Shown here one piece after another: positions 27,451-35,479 of a stretch of DNA of 64,000 nucleotides. The translations under genes and the position numbers were made by a program. Position 1 is the first letter of the stretch. Each line of letters begins with the position of its first letter. The notes below the pieces were generated by a model, which searched no databases, had not been told where the DNA came from, and worked only from the letters and a program-made list of their open reading frames with translations. The DNA is from Gallionellales bacterium 39-52-133 (GTDB lineage Bacteria; Pseudomonadota; Gammaproteobacteria; Burkholderiales; Gallionellaceae), in contig NCJL01000002.1 in the NCBI GenBank assembly GCA_002278935.1, positions 500,024 through 564,023 on the forward strand, read 5' to 3'.

Positions 27451-28044
27451 ATGTTTACCGGAATCATTGCAGATGTGGGCACCATTGCAGACAAACAGGA
27501 ACGCGACGGCGGCCTGCGCCTGCGCATTGCCACCAGCAGGCTCGATATGACCGATGTAAAGCTGGGCGACAGCATTGCGGTGAATGGAGTTTGCCTGACC
27601 GCGGTCAGCCTCGAAGATAAAAGTTTTACGGTTGATGTGTCGCGCGAAACGCTGCACTGCACCGTTGGCCTTGAACAGCAGGGCGCACAGGTGAATCTGG
27701 AAAAAGCCTTGCGTCTGGCAGACCGGCTGGGCGGCCATCTGGTGAGCGGGCATGTGGATGGTGTGGGCGATGTGCTGGACTTTGTCAATCTGGGCGAGAG
27801 CTGGAAACTCAGCGTGCGTGCGCCCAAAGCGCTGGCCAAATACATTGCGGCCAAGGGCTCCATCACCATCAACGGCGTGAGCCTGACCGTGAATCAGGTT
27901 GAAGGCACGGATTTTGAAGTAAATTTAATCCCGCACACCCTGCAGGAAACCACGCTGAAAGGCTTGCATCCCGATTCAAGGGTGAATCTGGAGATAGACC
28001 TGATTGCGCGCTATGTGGAGCGCATGATGAGTGCAGAGAAGTAA
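27451..28044 (+). CDS. ribE: Riboflavin synthase alpha chain
   Basis: Dismutates two 6,7-dimethyl-8-ribityllumazine molecules to riboflavin. The 197-aa protein shows the two homologous lumazine-binding halves (MFTGIIADVGTI / LGGHLVSGHVDGVGDV) and the VNGVCLT and INGVSLTVN motifs. The first copies of dispersed repeats lie on both sides, so it may be transcribed from its own promoter. I see no FMN riboswitch upstream. Confidence 0.96.
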   Translation: MFTGIIADVGTIADKQERDGGLRLRIATSRLDMTDVKLGDSIAVNGVCLTAVSLEDKSFTVDVSRETLHCTVGLEQQGAQVNLEKALRLADRLGGHLVSGHVDGVGDVLDFVNLGESWKLSVRAPKALAKYIAAKGSITINGVSLTVNQVEGTDFEVNLIPHTLQETTLKGLHPDSRVNLEIDLIARYVERMMSAEK

Positions 28045-28077
28045 TGTGGCTTGGTGGTAAAATTTGAACGACAAACT

Positions 28078-28155
28078 ATCCACAGATTGCACAGATTCAC
28101 ACAGATTAAACAATAACGAATCAAAAATCTGTGTACATCTGTGCAATCTGTGGAT
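28078..28155. repeat. Inverted repeat of CACAGATT units
   Basis: Arms 28078-28107 and 28126-28155 match at 28 of 30 positions. Each arm is built of CACAGATT-like units (ATCCACAGATTGCACAGATT...). The 18-base loop is AT-rich. This kind of CACAGATT palindrome is dispersed in many proteobacterial genomes. Confidence 0.9.
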
Positions 28156-28188
28156 AAAAACTGATTTTAAACAGAAGGTAAGCAGGAC

Positions 28189-29286
28189 ATGACTGACATA
28201 GCACCGGTACAGGAAATTATTGAAGAAATGCGCCAGGGGCGCATGGTGGTGCTGATTGACGAGGAAGATCGCGAGAACGAGGGCGATCTGGTGTTTGCGG
28301 CGGAATTTGCCACTGCGGAAAAAATAAACTTCATGGCCAAGCATGGCCGCGGCCTGATCTGCCTGACGCTGACCGAGGCGCACTGCAAGCAGATCGACCT
28401 GCCGCTGATGGTGCGCGAAAACGGCCTGCCGCTGGCAACCAATTTTACGCTGTCGATAGAAGCGGCGACGGGTGTGACCACCGGCATTTCCGCGGCCGAC
28501 CGCGCGCGCACCGTGCTGATGGCGGCTGACAAGAATGCCAAACCCTCCGACATTGTGCAGCCCGGCCATATCTTCCCGTTAATGGCCAAAAACGGCGGTG
28601 TGCTGGTGCGCGCCGGTCACACCGAAGCGGGCTGTGATCTGGCGCAGCTGGCCGGGCTGACACCCGCCTCGGTGATCTGCGAGATTCTGAAAGAAGACGG
28701 CGAGATGGCGCGCCTGCCCGACCTGATTGTGTATGCGAAAACACATAATCTCAAGATCGGCACCATCGCCGATCTGATCGAGCATCGCAGCCAGACCGAA
28801 AAGCTGGTTGAATGCGTTGCCACGCGCAATGTGCAAACGGCCTACGGCGAGCTTGAGTTGCGCACCTATCTCGACAAGACCACGCAGCGTACCCATCTGG
28901 CGCTGGTCAAGGGCAAGATCCAGCCGCAGGTGGAGACACTGGTGCGCGTGCATGAGCCGCTGTCGGTACTGGATTTTCTGGAGCAGACCAGCTATCCGAA
29001 TTCCACCAGCGTGCATGACGCGCTGCTCAAAATCAAGCAGGCACCGGCCGGTGTGATGGTGATGCTGCATCATGCGGAAACTTCAGAAGACTTGCTGGCG
29101 CGCGCCGCGGCCAAGCCGGAAACGCATCATGCGGCACGCTGGGATCCGCGCAGTTATGGCATAGGTGCGCAAATCCTGCGCGACCTGAATGTCGGTAAAA
29201 TGCGCCTGATTGCAACGCCCAGAAAATTGCCCAGCATGGCGGGTTTTGGTCTGGAAGTAGTCGGTTATGTACATAGCGAGGGATAA
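28189..29286 (+). CDS. ribB: 3,4-dihydroxy-2-butanone-4-phosphate synthase with degenerate GTP cyclohydrolase II-like domain (RibB-X)
   Basis: The N-terminal 200 residues are a complete DHBP synthase (acidic loop DEEDRENEGD 25-34, TGVTTGISAADRA, HTEAGCDLA). The C-terminal 160 residues are related to GTP cyclohydrolase II but lack the zinc cysteines and the GSxRCDCGxQL motif; the equivalent part reads SVLDFLEQTSYPNST. Such RibBX fusions in proteobacteria have been reported to lack cyclohydrolase activity, so a separate ribA is expected elsewhere. It is 3 bases from ribH. Confidence 0.93.
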   Translation: MTDIAPVQEIIEEMRQGRMVVLIDEEDRENEGDLVFAAEFATAEKINFMAKHGRGLICLTLTEAHCKQIDLPLMVRENGLPLATNFTLSIEAATGVTTGISAADRARTVLMAADKNAKPSDIVQPGHIFPLMAKNGGVLVRAGHTEAGCDLAQLAGLTPASVICEILKEDGEMARLPDLIVYAKTHNLKIGTIADLIEHRSQTEKLVECVATRNVQTAYGELELRTYLDKTTQRTHLALVKGKIQPQVETLVRVHEPLSVLDFLEQTSYPNSTSVHDALLKIKQAPAGVMVMLHHAETSEDLLARAAAKPETHHAARWDPRSYGIGAQILRDLNVGKMRLIATPRKLPSMAGFGLEVVGYVHSEG

Positions 29287-29289
29287 AAA

Positions 29290-29742
29290 ATGAAAGAAAT
29301 CGAAAAGAATTTAAACGGCAAGGGTATGCGTATCGGCATCGTGCAAAGCCGCTTCAATCCGGAAGTGTGCGAAGGTTTGCTGGGGGCTTGCCGCTCCCAG
29401 CTCAAGCAGCAGGGCGTGAATGATGATGACATCACGCTGGCGACGGTGCCGGGCGCGCTGGAAATTCCGCTGGTGTTGCAACAGATGGCGGGCAGCGGCA
29501 ATTTTGATGCCTTGATTGCGCTGGGCGCGATCATCCGCGGCGACACCTATCATTTTGAAGTGGTGTCGAATGAATCGGGCCGCTGCGTGAGCGATGTGCA
29601 ACTGGACAACGGCATACCCATAGCCAACGCGATACTCACCACCGATACCGACGAGCAGGCCGAAGAGCGCATGATCGTCAAGGGCGAAGAAGCTGCCCTG
29701 GTGGCGATTGAAATGGCGAACCTGCTGAAAGCGCTGGCATGA
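29290..29742 (+). CDS. ribH: 6,7-dimethyl-8-ribityllumazine synthase
   Basis: Condenses the RibD and RibB products to lumazine. It is 150 aa, with [45 protein letters not shown] and the C-terminal [12 protein letters not shown], all hallmarks of the icosahedral or pentameric enzyme. The stop overlaps the nusB start by four bases (ATGA), the classical ribH-nusB coupling. Confidence 0.97.
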   Translation: MKEIEKNLNGKGMRIGIVQSRFNPEVCEGLLGACRSQLKQQGVNDDDITLATVPGALEIPLVLQQMAGSGNFDALIALGAIIRGDTYHFEVVSNESGRCVSDVQLDNGIPIANAILTTDTDEQAEERMIVKGEEAALVAIEMANLLKALA

Positions 29743-30206
29743 GCGAGCAGGGATCCAATACTCCGGCAGCCAAGGCGCCGGCAAAAAGTGCGCGCCATCG
29801 CGCACGCGAGCTGGCCTTGCAGGCTATTTACCAGTGGCGCATGAGCGGCGGCGATCACCTGGAAATTGAAAAAACCACCCGTGCGGAAAAAAGCCTGGGG
29901 CGTTACGACATTGAACTTTTCAGCCAGCTGCTGCGCGGCGTGGTCAGCCATAATGAAGACCTGGTTGCGGCGCTTGCACCGCACCTTGATCGCGACATGA
30001 ATGAACTCAGCCCCATCGAGTTTTCCGTGCTGCTGCTGGGCGCATTCGAATTGTCGCGCCACCCCGAAGTGCCTTACCGTGTGGTCATCAACGAAGCGGT
30101 TGAGCTGGCCAAAACCTTTGGCGGCACCGATGGCCACAAATATGTGAACGGCGTGCTGGATAAGCTTGCTGCGCAAGTCAGAGCAGTAGAAGTCGCCGCG
30201 AAGTAA
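29739..30206 (+). CDS. nusB: Transcription antitermination factor NusB
   Basis: All-helical 155-aa RNA-binding factor that joins NusE at boxA in rRNA antitermination. The motifs [42 protein letters not shown] and [29 protein letters not shown] are typical. It is coupled to ribH; thiL follows after a palindrome-containing gap. Confidence 0.97.
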   Translation: MSEQGSNTPAAKAPAKSARHRARELALQAIYQWRMSGGDHLEIEKTTRAEKSLGRYDIELFSQLLRGVVSHNEDLVAALAPHLDRDMNELSPIEFSVLLLGAFELSRHPEVPYRVVINEAVELAKTFGGTDGHKYVNGVLDKLAAQVRAVEVAAK

Positions 30207-30228
30207 GTAAACTGGATAACTGTTTTTA

Positions 30229-30321
30229 CCCCACTTTTGTAAAGGGGGCAAGGGGGGATTTGCAGTTGTGTGAAAATACCGCGTGTTCAAATCCCCCTCA
30301 GTCCCCCTTTGCTAAAGTGGG
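30229..30321. repeat. Palindrome of the CCCCACTTT family, uninterrupted copy
   Basis: Left arm 30229-30262 (CCCCACTTTTGTAAAGGGGG...) and right arm 30288-30321 are reverse complements with few mismatches around a 25-base loop. Same family as the element at 38376-38528. Confidence 0.85.
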
Positions 30322-30402
30322 AAGTTAAGCGTGTAGTCGCCTTGATCATTTCAAGGTAATGCACGTGCTGATTAACTTCTTCCTTTACTGCAAGAGGCCA
30401 TC

Positions 30403-31392
30403 TTGTCCGAATTCAGCCTGATCCAGAAATACTTTACCCGCACCACGCCCGGCGCGGTATTGGGTGTGGGCGACGATGCTGCACTGGTGCGCGTCGGCAG
30501 CGGCATGGAGCTGGCCATTTCCACCGACATGCTGGTCAACGGCACACATTTCTTTCCCGATGCAGATCCCTTTATGCTGGGCCACAAGGCGCTGGCGGTG
30601 AATATTTCCGACATGGCGGCGATGGGCGCTCAGCCGCGCTGGGCTACACTGGCTATTGCCTTGCCAGCCGAAGACGAAGCCTGGCTGGCGCGCTTCAGCG
30701 CCGGCTTTTTTGCGCTGGCGGATGATTTTAAAGTCGAGCTGATCGGCGGCGATACCACACAGGGACCGCTTAATCTGAGCGTCACCATCCTGGGTGAAGT
30801 GCCGCAGGGACAGGCCTTGCGGCGTGATGGCGCACAAATGGGCGATGAAATCTGGGTGTCGGGCAAACTGGGCGATGCCGCGCTTGCGCTGGCGCATATG
30901 CAGGGCAGGCTGAAACTGGATGAGGCCGGCTTTGCCGCAACAGCAGCGGCCCTGCATCGCCCGTTGCCGCGTGTTGCGCTGGGTATTGCGTTGCGCGGCA
31001 TTGCACACAGCGCGATTGATATTTCCGATGGCCTGCTGGCTGATCTGGGGCATATACTGGAGCGCTCCGGCATGGCTGCCGAGTTGCAGTTCGACAAGTT
31101 GCCGATGTCGATTTACCTGCGGAGCTATTTTGAGCAATCAACAGGTTTTGAGCAATCAACAGCTCTGGAACAATCAACAGCCCGGCAATGCGTACTGGCG
31201 GGCGGGGATGATTATGAGTTATGTTTTACTGCACCCGTTGAGCGCCATGCACAGCTTGAAAAAATATCAGCACAGCTTGAATTGCCCTTAAGCTGTATCG
31301 GCCAGATAGTCGCGGGCTCGGGCTGCAGGGTATATGCGGCAGATGGCCGTGAGATCACAACAAAGGAAACCGGCTATGACCACTTCGCGTGA
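30403..31392 (+). CDS. thiL: Thiamine-monophosphate kinase
   Basis: Phosphorylates thiamine monophosphate to thiamine diphosphate. The 329-aa protein starts with TTG after AAGAGG. The AIR-synthase-like fold is shown by GDDAALV, STDMLVNGTHF, GGDTTQGPL and DISDGLLADLGHI, plus AGGDDYELCFT near the C-terminus. Residues 243-260 are an 18-bp triplication (FEQSTG/FEQSTA/LEQSTA) not usual in ThiL and placed just before the AGGDDYEL motif. The thiL-pgpA order is standard. Confidence 0.93.
   Translation: MSEFSLIQKYFTRTTPGAVLGVGDDAALVRVGSGMELAISTDMLVNGTHFFPDADPFMLGHKALAVNISDMAAMGAQPRWATLAIALPAEDEAWLARFSAGFFALADDFKVELIGGDTTQGPLNLSVTILGEVPQGQALRRDGAQMGDEIWVSGKLGDAALALAHMQGRLKLDEAGFAATAAALHRPLPRVALGIALRGIAHSAIDISDGLLADLGHILERSGMAAELQFDKLPMSIYLRSYFEQSTGFEQSTALEQSTARQCVLAGGDDYELCFTAPVERHAQLEKISAQLELPLSCIGQIVAGSGCRVYAADGREITTKETGYDHFA
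31129..31182 (+). repeat. 18-bp tandem repeat, three units, inside thiL
   Basis: Units 31129-31146, 31147-31164 and 31165-31182. The first two differ at one or two positions, the third at its start. The core GAGCAATCAACAG (GAACAATCAACAG in the third) encodes EQST. The repeat keeps the reading frame. Confidence 0.95.
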
Positions 31393-31882
31393 AAGTTTTT
31401 ATCTGAAACCGGACTGGCGTCTGCTGGTCAGCCATCCCGCGCATTTCTTTTCGCTGGGCTTCGGCAGCGGCCTGATGCCCAAGGGTCCTGGTACCGCCGG
31501 CACGCTGGTCGCCTTCCCGCTGTATTGGGGGCTTGCGCCGCTGATGAACGACTATCTGTTCCTGCTGTTTCTGCTATTGGCATTCATCATAGGTATTTCA
31601 ATCTGCGATAAAACCGGCCGGGCGCTGGGTGTGCCCGATCATGGCGGCATCGTGTGGGACGAGATCGTCGCCTTTATGCTGGTGCTGTTTTTTACGCCGG
31701 CAGGCATCTACTGGCAGATCCTGGCATTCGTGCTGTTCCGCTTTTTCGATATCGTGAAACCGCAGCCGATCAAATATTTCGACCAGAACATGCATGGCGG
31801 GCTGGGGGTCATGTTTGATGATCTTCTGGCGGCGGGATATGCGCTGCTGTGTCTGGCCTTTATAAAAAGCATGATGGCATGA
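31376..31882 (+). CDS. pgpA: Phosphatidylglycerophosphatase A
   Basis: Membrane phosphatase that removes phosphate from phosphatidylglycerol phosphate. About 168 aa from the ATG at 31376, preceded by AAAGGAAACC and overlapping the thiL stop. Motifs GFGSGLMPKGPGTAGTL, DHGGIVWDEIVAFML and the acidic GVMFDDLLAAGYA are as in PgpA, with three to four membrane segments. Confidence 0.95.
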   Translation: MTTSRESFYLKPDWRLLVSHPAHFFSLGFGSGLMPKGPGTAGTLVAFPLYWGLAPLMNDYLFLLFLLLAFIIGISICDKTGRALGVPDHGGIVWDEIVAFMLVLFFTPAGIYWQILAFVLFRFFDIVKPQPIKYFDQNMHGGLGVMFDDLLAAGYALLCLAFIKSMMA

Positions 31883-32568
31883 TGCGATTGCTGCTGCTTA
31901 TGCTGCTCAGTATAAGCAATGTGCACGCTGAGGAATTCAATGCGAAGGTCATCGCGGTGATGGATGGCGATACCGTGCTGGTGCTGCGCGACGGCAAGAA
32001 AATCAAGGTGCGGCTGGTGAATATCGATGCGCCGGAAGCGGCACAGGAATTCGGCAGGGAGTCGCGTGATGCACTGGCTGGCATGGTGCTGAAAAAACAG
32101 GTCCAGATCAACAGCCGGGCAATCGACAGCTATGGCCGCATGATTGCGGAGATCAGTGTTGACGGGCAGAGTGTGAACGAGGCGCAGGTCAGAAGTGGCA
32201 TGGCGTGGGAGTACTCGCACTTTCATCGCAACAAGCGTTACCAGTTACTGGAAATGCAGGCACAGCAGTCCCGGCATGGCGTGTGGGGACAGGCTGAAGA
32301 ACCCGTTTCGCCCGAGCAATGGCGCAAGACGCATCCTGCAAAAACACCTGTAGCAAAACCGGAATCAGCTACACATGCGAATGTGGCCTGCGGCAAGAAG
32401 TATCTGTGCAGGCAAATGATTTCCTGTGAAGAAGCAAAAATTTATTTACTGCAATGCGGTGTGCAAACGCTGGACGGGAATGGCGACGGCGTGCCGTGCG
32501 AGAGTTTGTGTGTGGCCGAAAAGAGCTTGAAGCACCCGCTTAAACAGGGCGCGTTACATGCATGGTGA
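31879..32568 (+). CDS. Secreted staphylococcal-nuclease-like protein with Excalibur domain
   Basis: A 229-aa exported thermonuclease family protein: signal peptide (1-17, NVHA), SNase domain (about 18-145) with VMDGDTVLV, RLVNIDAPE and GRMIAEISVDG, and YSHFHRNKRY. The C-terminal Excalibur calcium-binding motif (YLCRQMISCEEAKIYL and DGNGDGVPCESLC, about 172-212) has its four cysteines and the DxDxDG-like loop. The start overlaps the pgpA stop (ATGA). It probably degrades extracellular DNA/RNA. Confidence 0.9.
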   Translation: MMRLLLLMLLSISNVHAEEFNAKVIAVMDGDTVLVLRDGKKIKVRLVNIDAPEAAQEFGRESRDALAGMVLKKQVQINSRAIDSYGRMIAEISVDGQSVNEAQVRSGMAWEYSHFHRNKRYQLLEMQAQQSRHGVWGQAEEPVSPEQWRKTHPAKTPVAKPESATHANVACGKKYLCRQMISCEEAKIYLLQCGVQTLDGNGDGVPCESLCVAEKSLKHPLKQGALHAW

Positions 32569-32573
32569 ATATT

Positions 32574-32600
32574 AAAATATTCAATATAATCAAATAGTTA
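32574..32600 (+). repeat. 27-bp dispersed IHF-site-like repeat, copy C
   Basis: Plus-strand reading: AAAATATTCAATA, T, AATCAA, ATAG, TTA; exact WATCAANNNNTTR. It lies between convergent genes and supplies the stop and last codons of lpxH (stop 32590-32592). Confidence 0.9.
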
Positions 32601-33318
32601 TATTAACAAACTCGCAGCCCGCAGCATCGCAGCGCAGCGCATTTCCCGTTGTATGCCAGTCACCCAGTACCCAGCGTTCACAGTTCTTCCCATCCACCAT
32701 GTGCTGATGATGTTTCTGCCGGTGGGTATGGCCGTGGATCATGCGCGGATAGTGGTGGCTGCGAAACAGTTCCGCCACCGCATCCAGATTCACATCCATG
32801 ATGTCCATCGCTTTGCTCTGTTTCTGCTCTTCGCTCATTTTGCGCAGTTGCTCTATGGTCGCCTTGCGCTGTGTCAAAGGCTGGGCGAGAAAATTGTTGC
32901 GCCATGCAGGGTCGCGTACCTGTTTGCGAAAAGCCTGATACGCAAGGTCGTCGGTACACAGTGCATCGCCGTGTGTGAGCAGGGTGGGCATGCCATACAG
33001 GTCGATTACGCTGGGATCAGGTAGTAGGGTTGCGTTGCACTCTCTGGCTAATTGTTCATCCATCAGGAAGTCGCGGTTGCCGTGCATGATATAGACAGGC
33101 GTGCCCTGCAGACCGACTTCACGAATTGCGCTGATGATTTTCTGGTGAAAGGGCGTATTGCGGTCGTCATCACCGGCCCAGTACTCAAACAGGTCGCCGA
33201 GGATATACAGCGCTTCGGCTTGGGGTGCGATATCGCGGCTGAAGTTCAGGAACAGCTGTGTGACATGGGCTTGCTCTTCACTCAGATGGAGATCGGATAT
33301 AAACAGGGTGTGGGACAT
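32590..33318 (-). CDS. lpxH: UDP-2,3-diacylglucosamine diphosphatase
   Basis: Calcineurin-like phosphoesterase that makes lipid X from UDP-diacylglucosamine in lipid A synthesis. Motifs FISDLHL, GDLFEYWAGDD, HGNRDFL, THGDALCTDD and HGHTHR show a complete dinuclear metal site. Length of 242 aa is normal. The last residues (NITI) and stop codon are formed by the 27-bp repeat. Confidence 0.96.
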   Translation of the reverse strand: MSHTLFISDLHLSEEQAHVTQLFLNFSRDIAPQAEALYILGDLFEYWAGDDDRNTPFHQKIISAIREVGLQGTPVYIMHGNRDFLMDEQLARECNATLLPDPSVIDLYGMPTLLTHGDALCTDDLAYQAFRKQVRDPAWRNNFLAQPLTQRKATIEQLRKMSEEQKQSKAMDIMDVNLDAVAELFRSHHYPRMIHGHTHRQKHHQHMVDGKNCERWVLGDWHTTGNALRCDAAGCEFVNITI

Positions 33319-33330
33319 GGCGGGCTTGTT

Positions 33331-33597
33331 TTATTTTTTCCTGTACCTGCACTCAATAATTTCGCGGTCGGTCTTGAGTTCCAGGCAGTATCGGTAGTCA
33401 ACATGGTTGTCGTTGATGGGGCGGGTGTTATGGGCAGGCTGTGTGTCGTCTTCAGCGGGCGGCACAGTGTCCGGCGTTGTTTCCGCCGGTACCACTGCTA
33501 CGTCTGGTTCCAGCCCGGTTGCCATTGAAGGGTGAGATGTTCCAAGCGCAACAATGGAGAGCAGGGCAAAGATAATATTTTTTATCATGATCTTCAT
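33331..33597 (-). CDS. Small secreted hypothetical protein
   Basis: An 88-aa product with a signal peptide (about 1-26, ends SMATG), then a Pro/Glu/Thr-rich linker and a short C-terminal segment DYRYCLELKTDREIIECRYRKK with two cysteines that may form a disulfide. I do not recognise it. It lies 12 bases upstream of lpxH on the same strand and may be co-transcribed with it. Confidence 0.6.
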   Translation of the reverse strand: MKIMIKNIIFALLSIVALGTSHPSMATGLEPDVAVVPAETTPDTVPPAEDDTQPAHNTRPINDNHVDYRYCLELKTDREIIECRYRKK

Positions 33598-33641
33598 TCC
33601 GGGAAAATGCCGGGGAAAAACGGCCCGGCTTGTATAAATGA

Positions 33642-33660
33642 TTATGGCGCAACGCCATAA
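33642..33660. repeat. Small palindrome
   Basis: TTATGGCG-CAA-CGCCATAA, a perfect 8-bp stem between the small secreted protein gene and the cyclophilin terminator. No T-run. Confidence 0.6.
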
Positions 33661-33686
33661 ATAATAGGGGCGTAGCGGGTATAAAT

Positions 33687-33713
33687 AATAACGGCGCTCA
33701 GGGCGCCGTTATT
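33687..33713 (-). terminator. Terminator of the cyclophilin gene
   Basis: An 11-bp stem (33687-33697 with 33703-33713) with a 5-base loop, four bases past the cyclophilin stop on the minus strand. The downstream T-run is weak (ATTTAT), so efficiency is uncertain. Confidence 0.7.
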
Positions 33714-33716
33714 TGC

Positions 33717-34316
33717 TTACTGAACGATCTCAGCTTTGGTAATGATGACGTCTTCTTTTGGCACGTCGCCATGTCCGCCCATATTGCCGGTTTTGACCTT
33801 GCCGATTTTGTCTACCACGTCCATGCCTTCAACCACTTTGCCAAATACGCAGTAGCCGTAGCCCTGCGGATTGGGTGCCGTGTAGTTGAGGAAGTCGTTG
33901 TCTTTTGTGTTGATGAAAAACTGGGCCGTGGCAGATTGCGGGTCGCCGGTGCGTGCCATTGCAATGGTGTACTTGTCGTTTTTCAGGCCATTGGCCGCTT
34001 CGTTCTTGATTGGCGCATTGACTGGTTTCTGTTTCATGCCCGGCTCAAAACCGCCACCCTGGATCATGAAATTGTCGATCACGCGATGGAAGATGGTGTT
34101 GCTGAAATGGCCGCTGCTCACATAATCTTCAAAATTCTTGACGGTGACCGGTGCTTTTTCTGCATCGAGCTGCAGGGTGATAACGCCGTGGTTGGTGTGT
34201 AACTTGATCATGTGTGTTTTTCCTTTTTTAGCGGGGGGTTGAGTGGCCGCATGCGCGGGTATTATGCACAGGCCGGCGATTAGTAAAGCGAATAACGGGG
34301 TAAGAAATTTTTTCAA
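33717..34316 (-). CDS. Periplasmic cyclophilin-type peptidyl-prolyl isomerase
   Basis: A 199-aa protein with a signal peptide (1-23, AHA), then a full cyclophilin domain ([13 protein letters not shown] with catalytic Arg, [26 protein letters not shown]). An internal MIKLHTNHG at residue 36 is where cytoplasmic PpiB homologues start, so a second shorter cytoplasmic form is possible. The start overlaps the stop of the L,D-transpeptidase family gene by four bases. Confidence 0.93.
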   Translation of the reverse strand: MKKFLTPLFALLIAGLCIIPAHAATQPPAKKGKTHMIKLHTNHGVITLQLDAEKAPVTVKNFEDYVSSGHFSNTIFHRVIDNFMIQGGGFEPGMKQKPVNAPIKNEAANGLKNDKYTIAMARTGDPQSATAQFFINTKDNDFLNYTAPNPQGYGYCVFGKVVEGMDVVDKIGKVKTGNMGGHGDVPKEDVIITKAEIVQ

Positions 34317-35476
34317 GATGCAGCTCCTTCATAAATGATTTGCCAGCGGTTGTCGCGTTTCATCCAGTACTGGCGTTTCTTCATGCGGTTGGCCAGGTTG
34401 TTGCTGGCATAGTCCTGCTCGAAGTTTACGACCACCAGATTGGGCTGATTGGGGTAGGGAAAGACACTGAGGTCGGACAGGCCGACCTTGATCCATGACT
34501 TGCCCGAATTGACCAGACGCTTTTGCGCAGACCAGCTGTCCAGCTTGAAGTTGCCTGTCGCGAAATCGGACGCATAATGCGTCAGGTAGGAGTCGGTATC
34601 GAGACTGGACCAGTCGCTGCGCCATTGTTCAATCTGCTTCAGCAAAGCGGCACGATCTTCCTGGTCGGCCTCATTGCTCCAGTCCATCTGGTTGGTAATG
34701 ATGACCGGGGTGGTGCCCACCTGCACCGATTTGCCGAGGTGGCTGAGGTCGTCGTTGGAAAGCACCACGCAGCCATTGCTGGCGAGAGGCGGGCGGCTGT
34801 AAGTGTCGCTGGGGGTGCCGTGCAGCCAGATGCCGTGGCCATTGCGCCCCAGTCGCGTATCCCATTCGTTGGGATAGTTAATGGGGTAGGCGCCGCTGCC
34901 GTAAAAGTCGGTGAGTTGTTTTTTGCTCAAGTGGGCGTTGATAAAATACACACCCAGTGGTGTCTTCTGGTCGCCCTCGACGACTTTGTCCGAGCCTTTT
35001 TTGCCGACGCTGATATAAAAATTTTCCACATAGCGCGGCGTACCGTTGACGTTCTCATACAGGTAGAGCGTTGATTTGCTGGTGTCGACCACGATGGCAT
35101 GGCGCTGCTGCGGATTAAGTTGCCAGATAAAGCGCGGCGCTGTGGTAACGGTTTGCTGCTGCACGCGCTGCAGGCGTGCACGGGCCTCGTCGCGCAAATC
35201 GTTGACGCGGTCGGTGGGTGCATCTGCGGCATTGCCAAAGCCGCTGAGCGGTTTGGCGCGTGCCATCAGCAAGTCACCTTTCAGCATCTGCGCCAGCTTG
35301 AAATTGGGATTGATCTTGAGCAGGGCGTCCACTTCATTGAGCGCGATATCCAGGCGGTTGCTGCCTACAGAGTTGATGCTTTTGACCAGCAGCGCTTCCA
35401 TCGCGCGCGAATCCAGATCGCCGGCATGCGCGCCGAAGGGAAGCAAGCCCAGCATAAGCAGGGAAGAATAGTTCAT
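34313..35476 (-). CDS. L,D-transpeptidase family (YkuD) protein with C-terminal NTF2-like domain, Csd6-like
   Basis: A 387-aa exported enzyme: signal peptide (1-18), short helical repeat region (40-110), YkuD domain (about 122-265) with HG (219-220) and the cysteine motif SNGC (233-236), and a C-terminal NTF2-like pocket domain (about 270-385, [21 protein letters not shown]). The SNGCVVL variant replaces the common SHGCIRL. The layout matches Helicobacter Csd6 and Campylobacter Pgp2, which act as L,D-carboxypeptidases that set cell shape. Trimming of peptidoglycan is therefore as likely as cross-linking. Confidence 0.85.
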   Translation of the reverse strand: MNYSSLLMLGLLPFGAHAGDLDSRAMEALLVKSINSVGSNRLDIALNEVDALLKINPNFKLAQMLKGDLLMARAKPLSGFGNAADAPTDRVNDLRDEARARLQRVQQQTVTTAPRFIWQLNPQQRHAIVVDTSKSTLYLYENVNGTPRYVENFYISVGKKGSDKVVEGDQKTPLGVYFINAHLSKKQLTDFYGSGAYPINYPNEWDTRLGRNGHGIWLHGTPSDTYSRPPLASNGCVVLSNDDLSHLGKSVQVGTTPVIITNQMDWSNEADQEDRAALLKQIEQWRSDWSSLDTDSYLTHYASDFATGNFKLDSWSAQKRLVNSGKSWIKVGLSDLSVFPYPNQPNLVVVNFEQDYASNNLANRMKKRQYWMKRDNRWQIIYEGAAS

Positions 35477-35479
35477 GTT

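Noticed and set aside
27365..28188. FMN riboswitch before ribE or ribB
   Set aside because: The gaps are short and filled by palindromic repeats; no RFN-type conserved segments are visible.
33951..34211. Cytoplasmic PpiB as a separate gene inside the cyclophilin frame
   Set aside because: An internal MIKLHTNHG resembles a PpiB start, but the signal peptide form is well supported; a second start is only noted in the entry.
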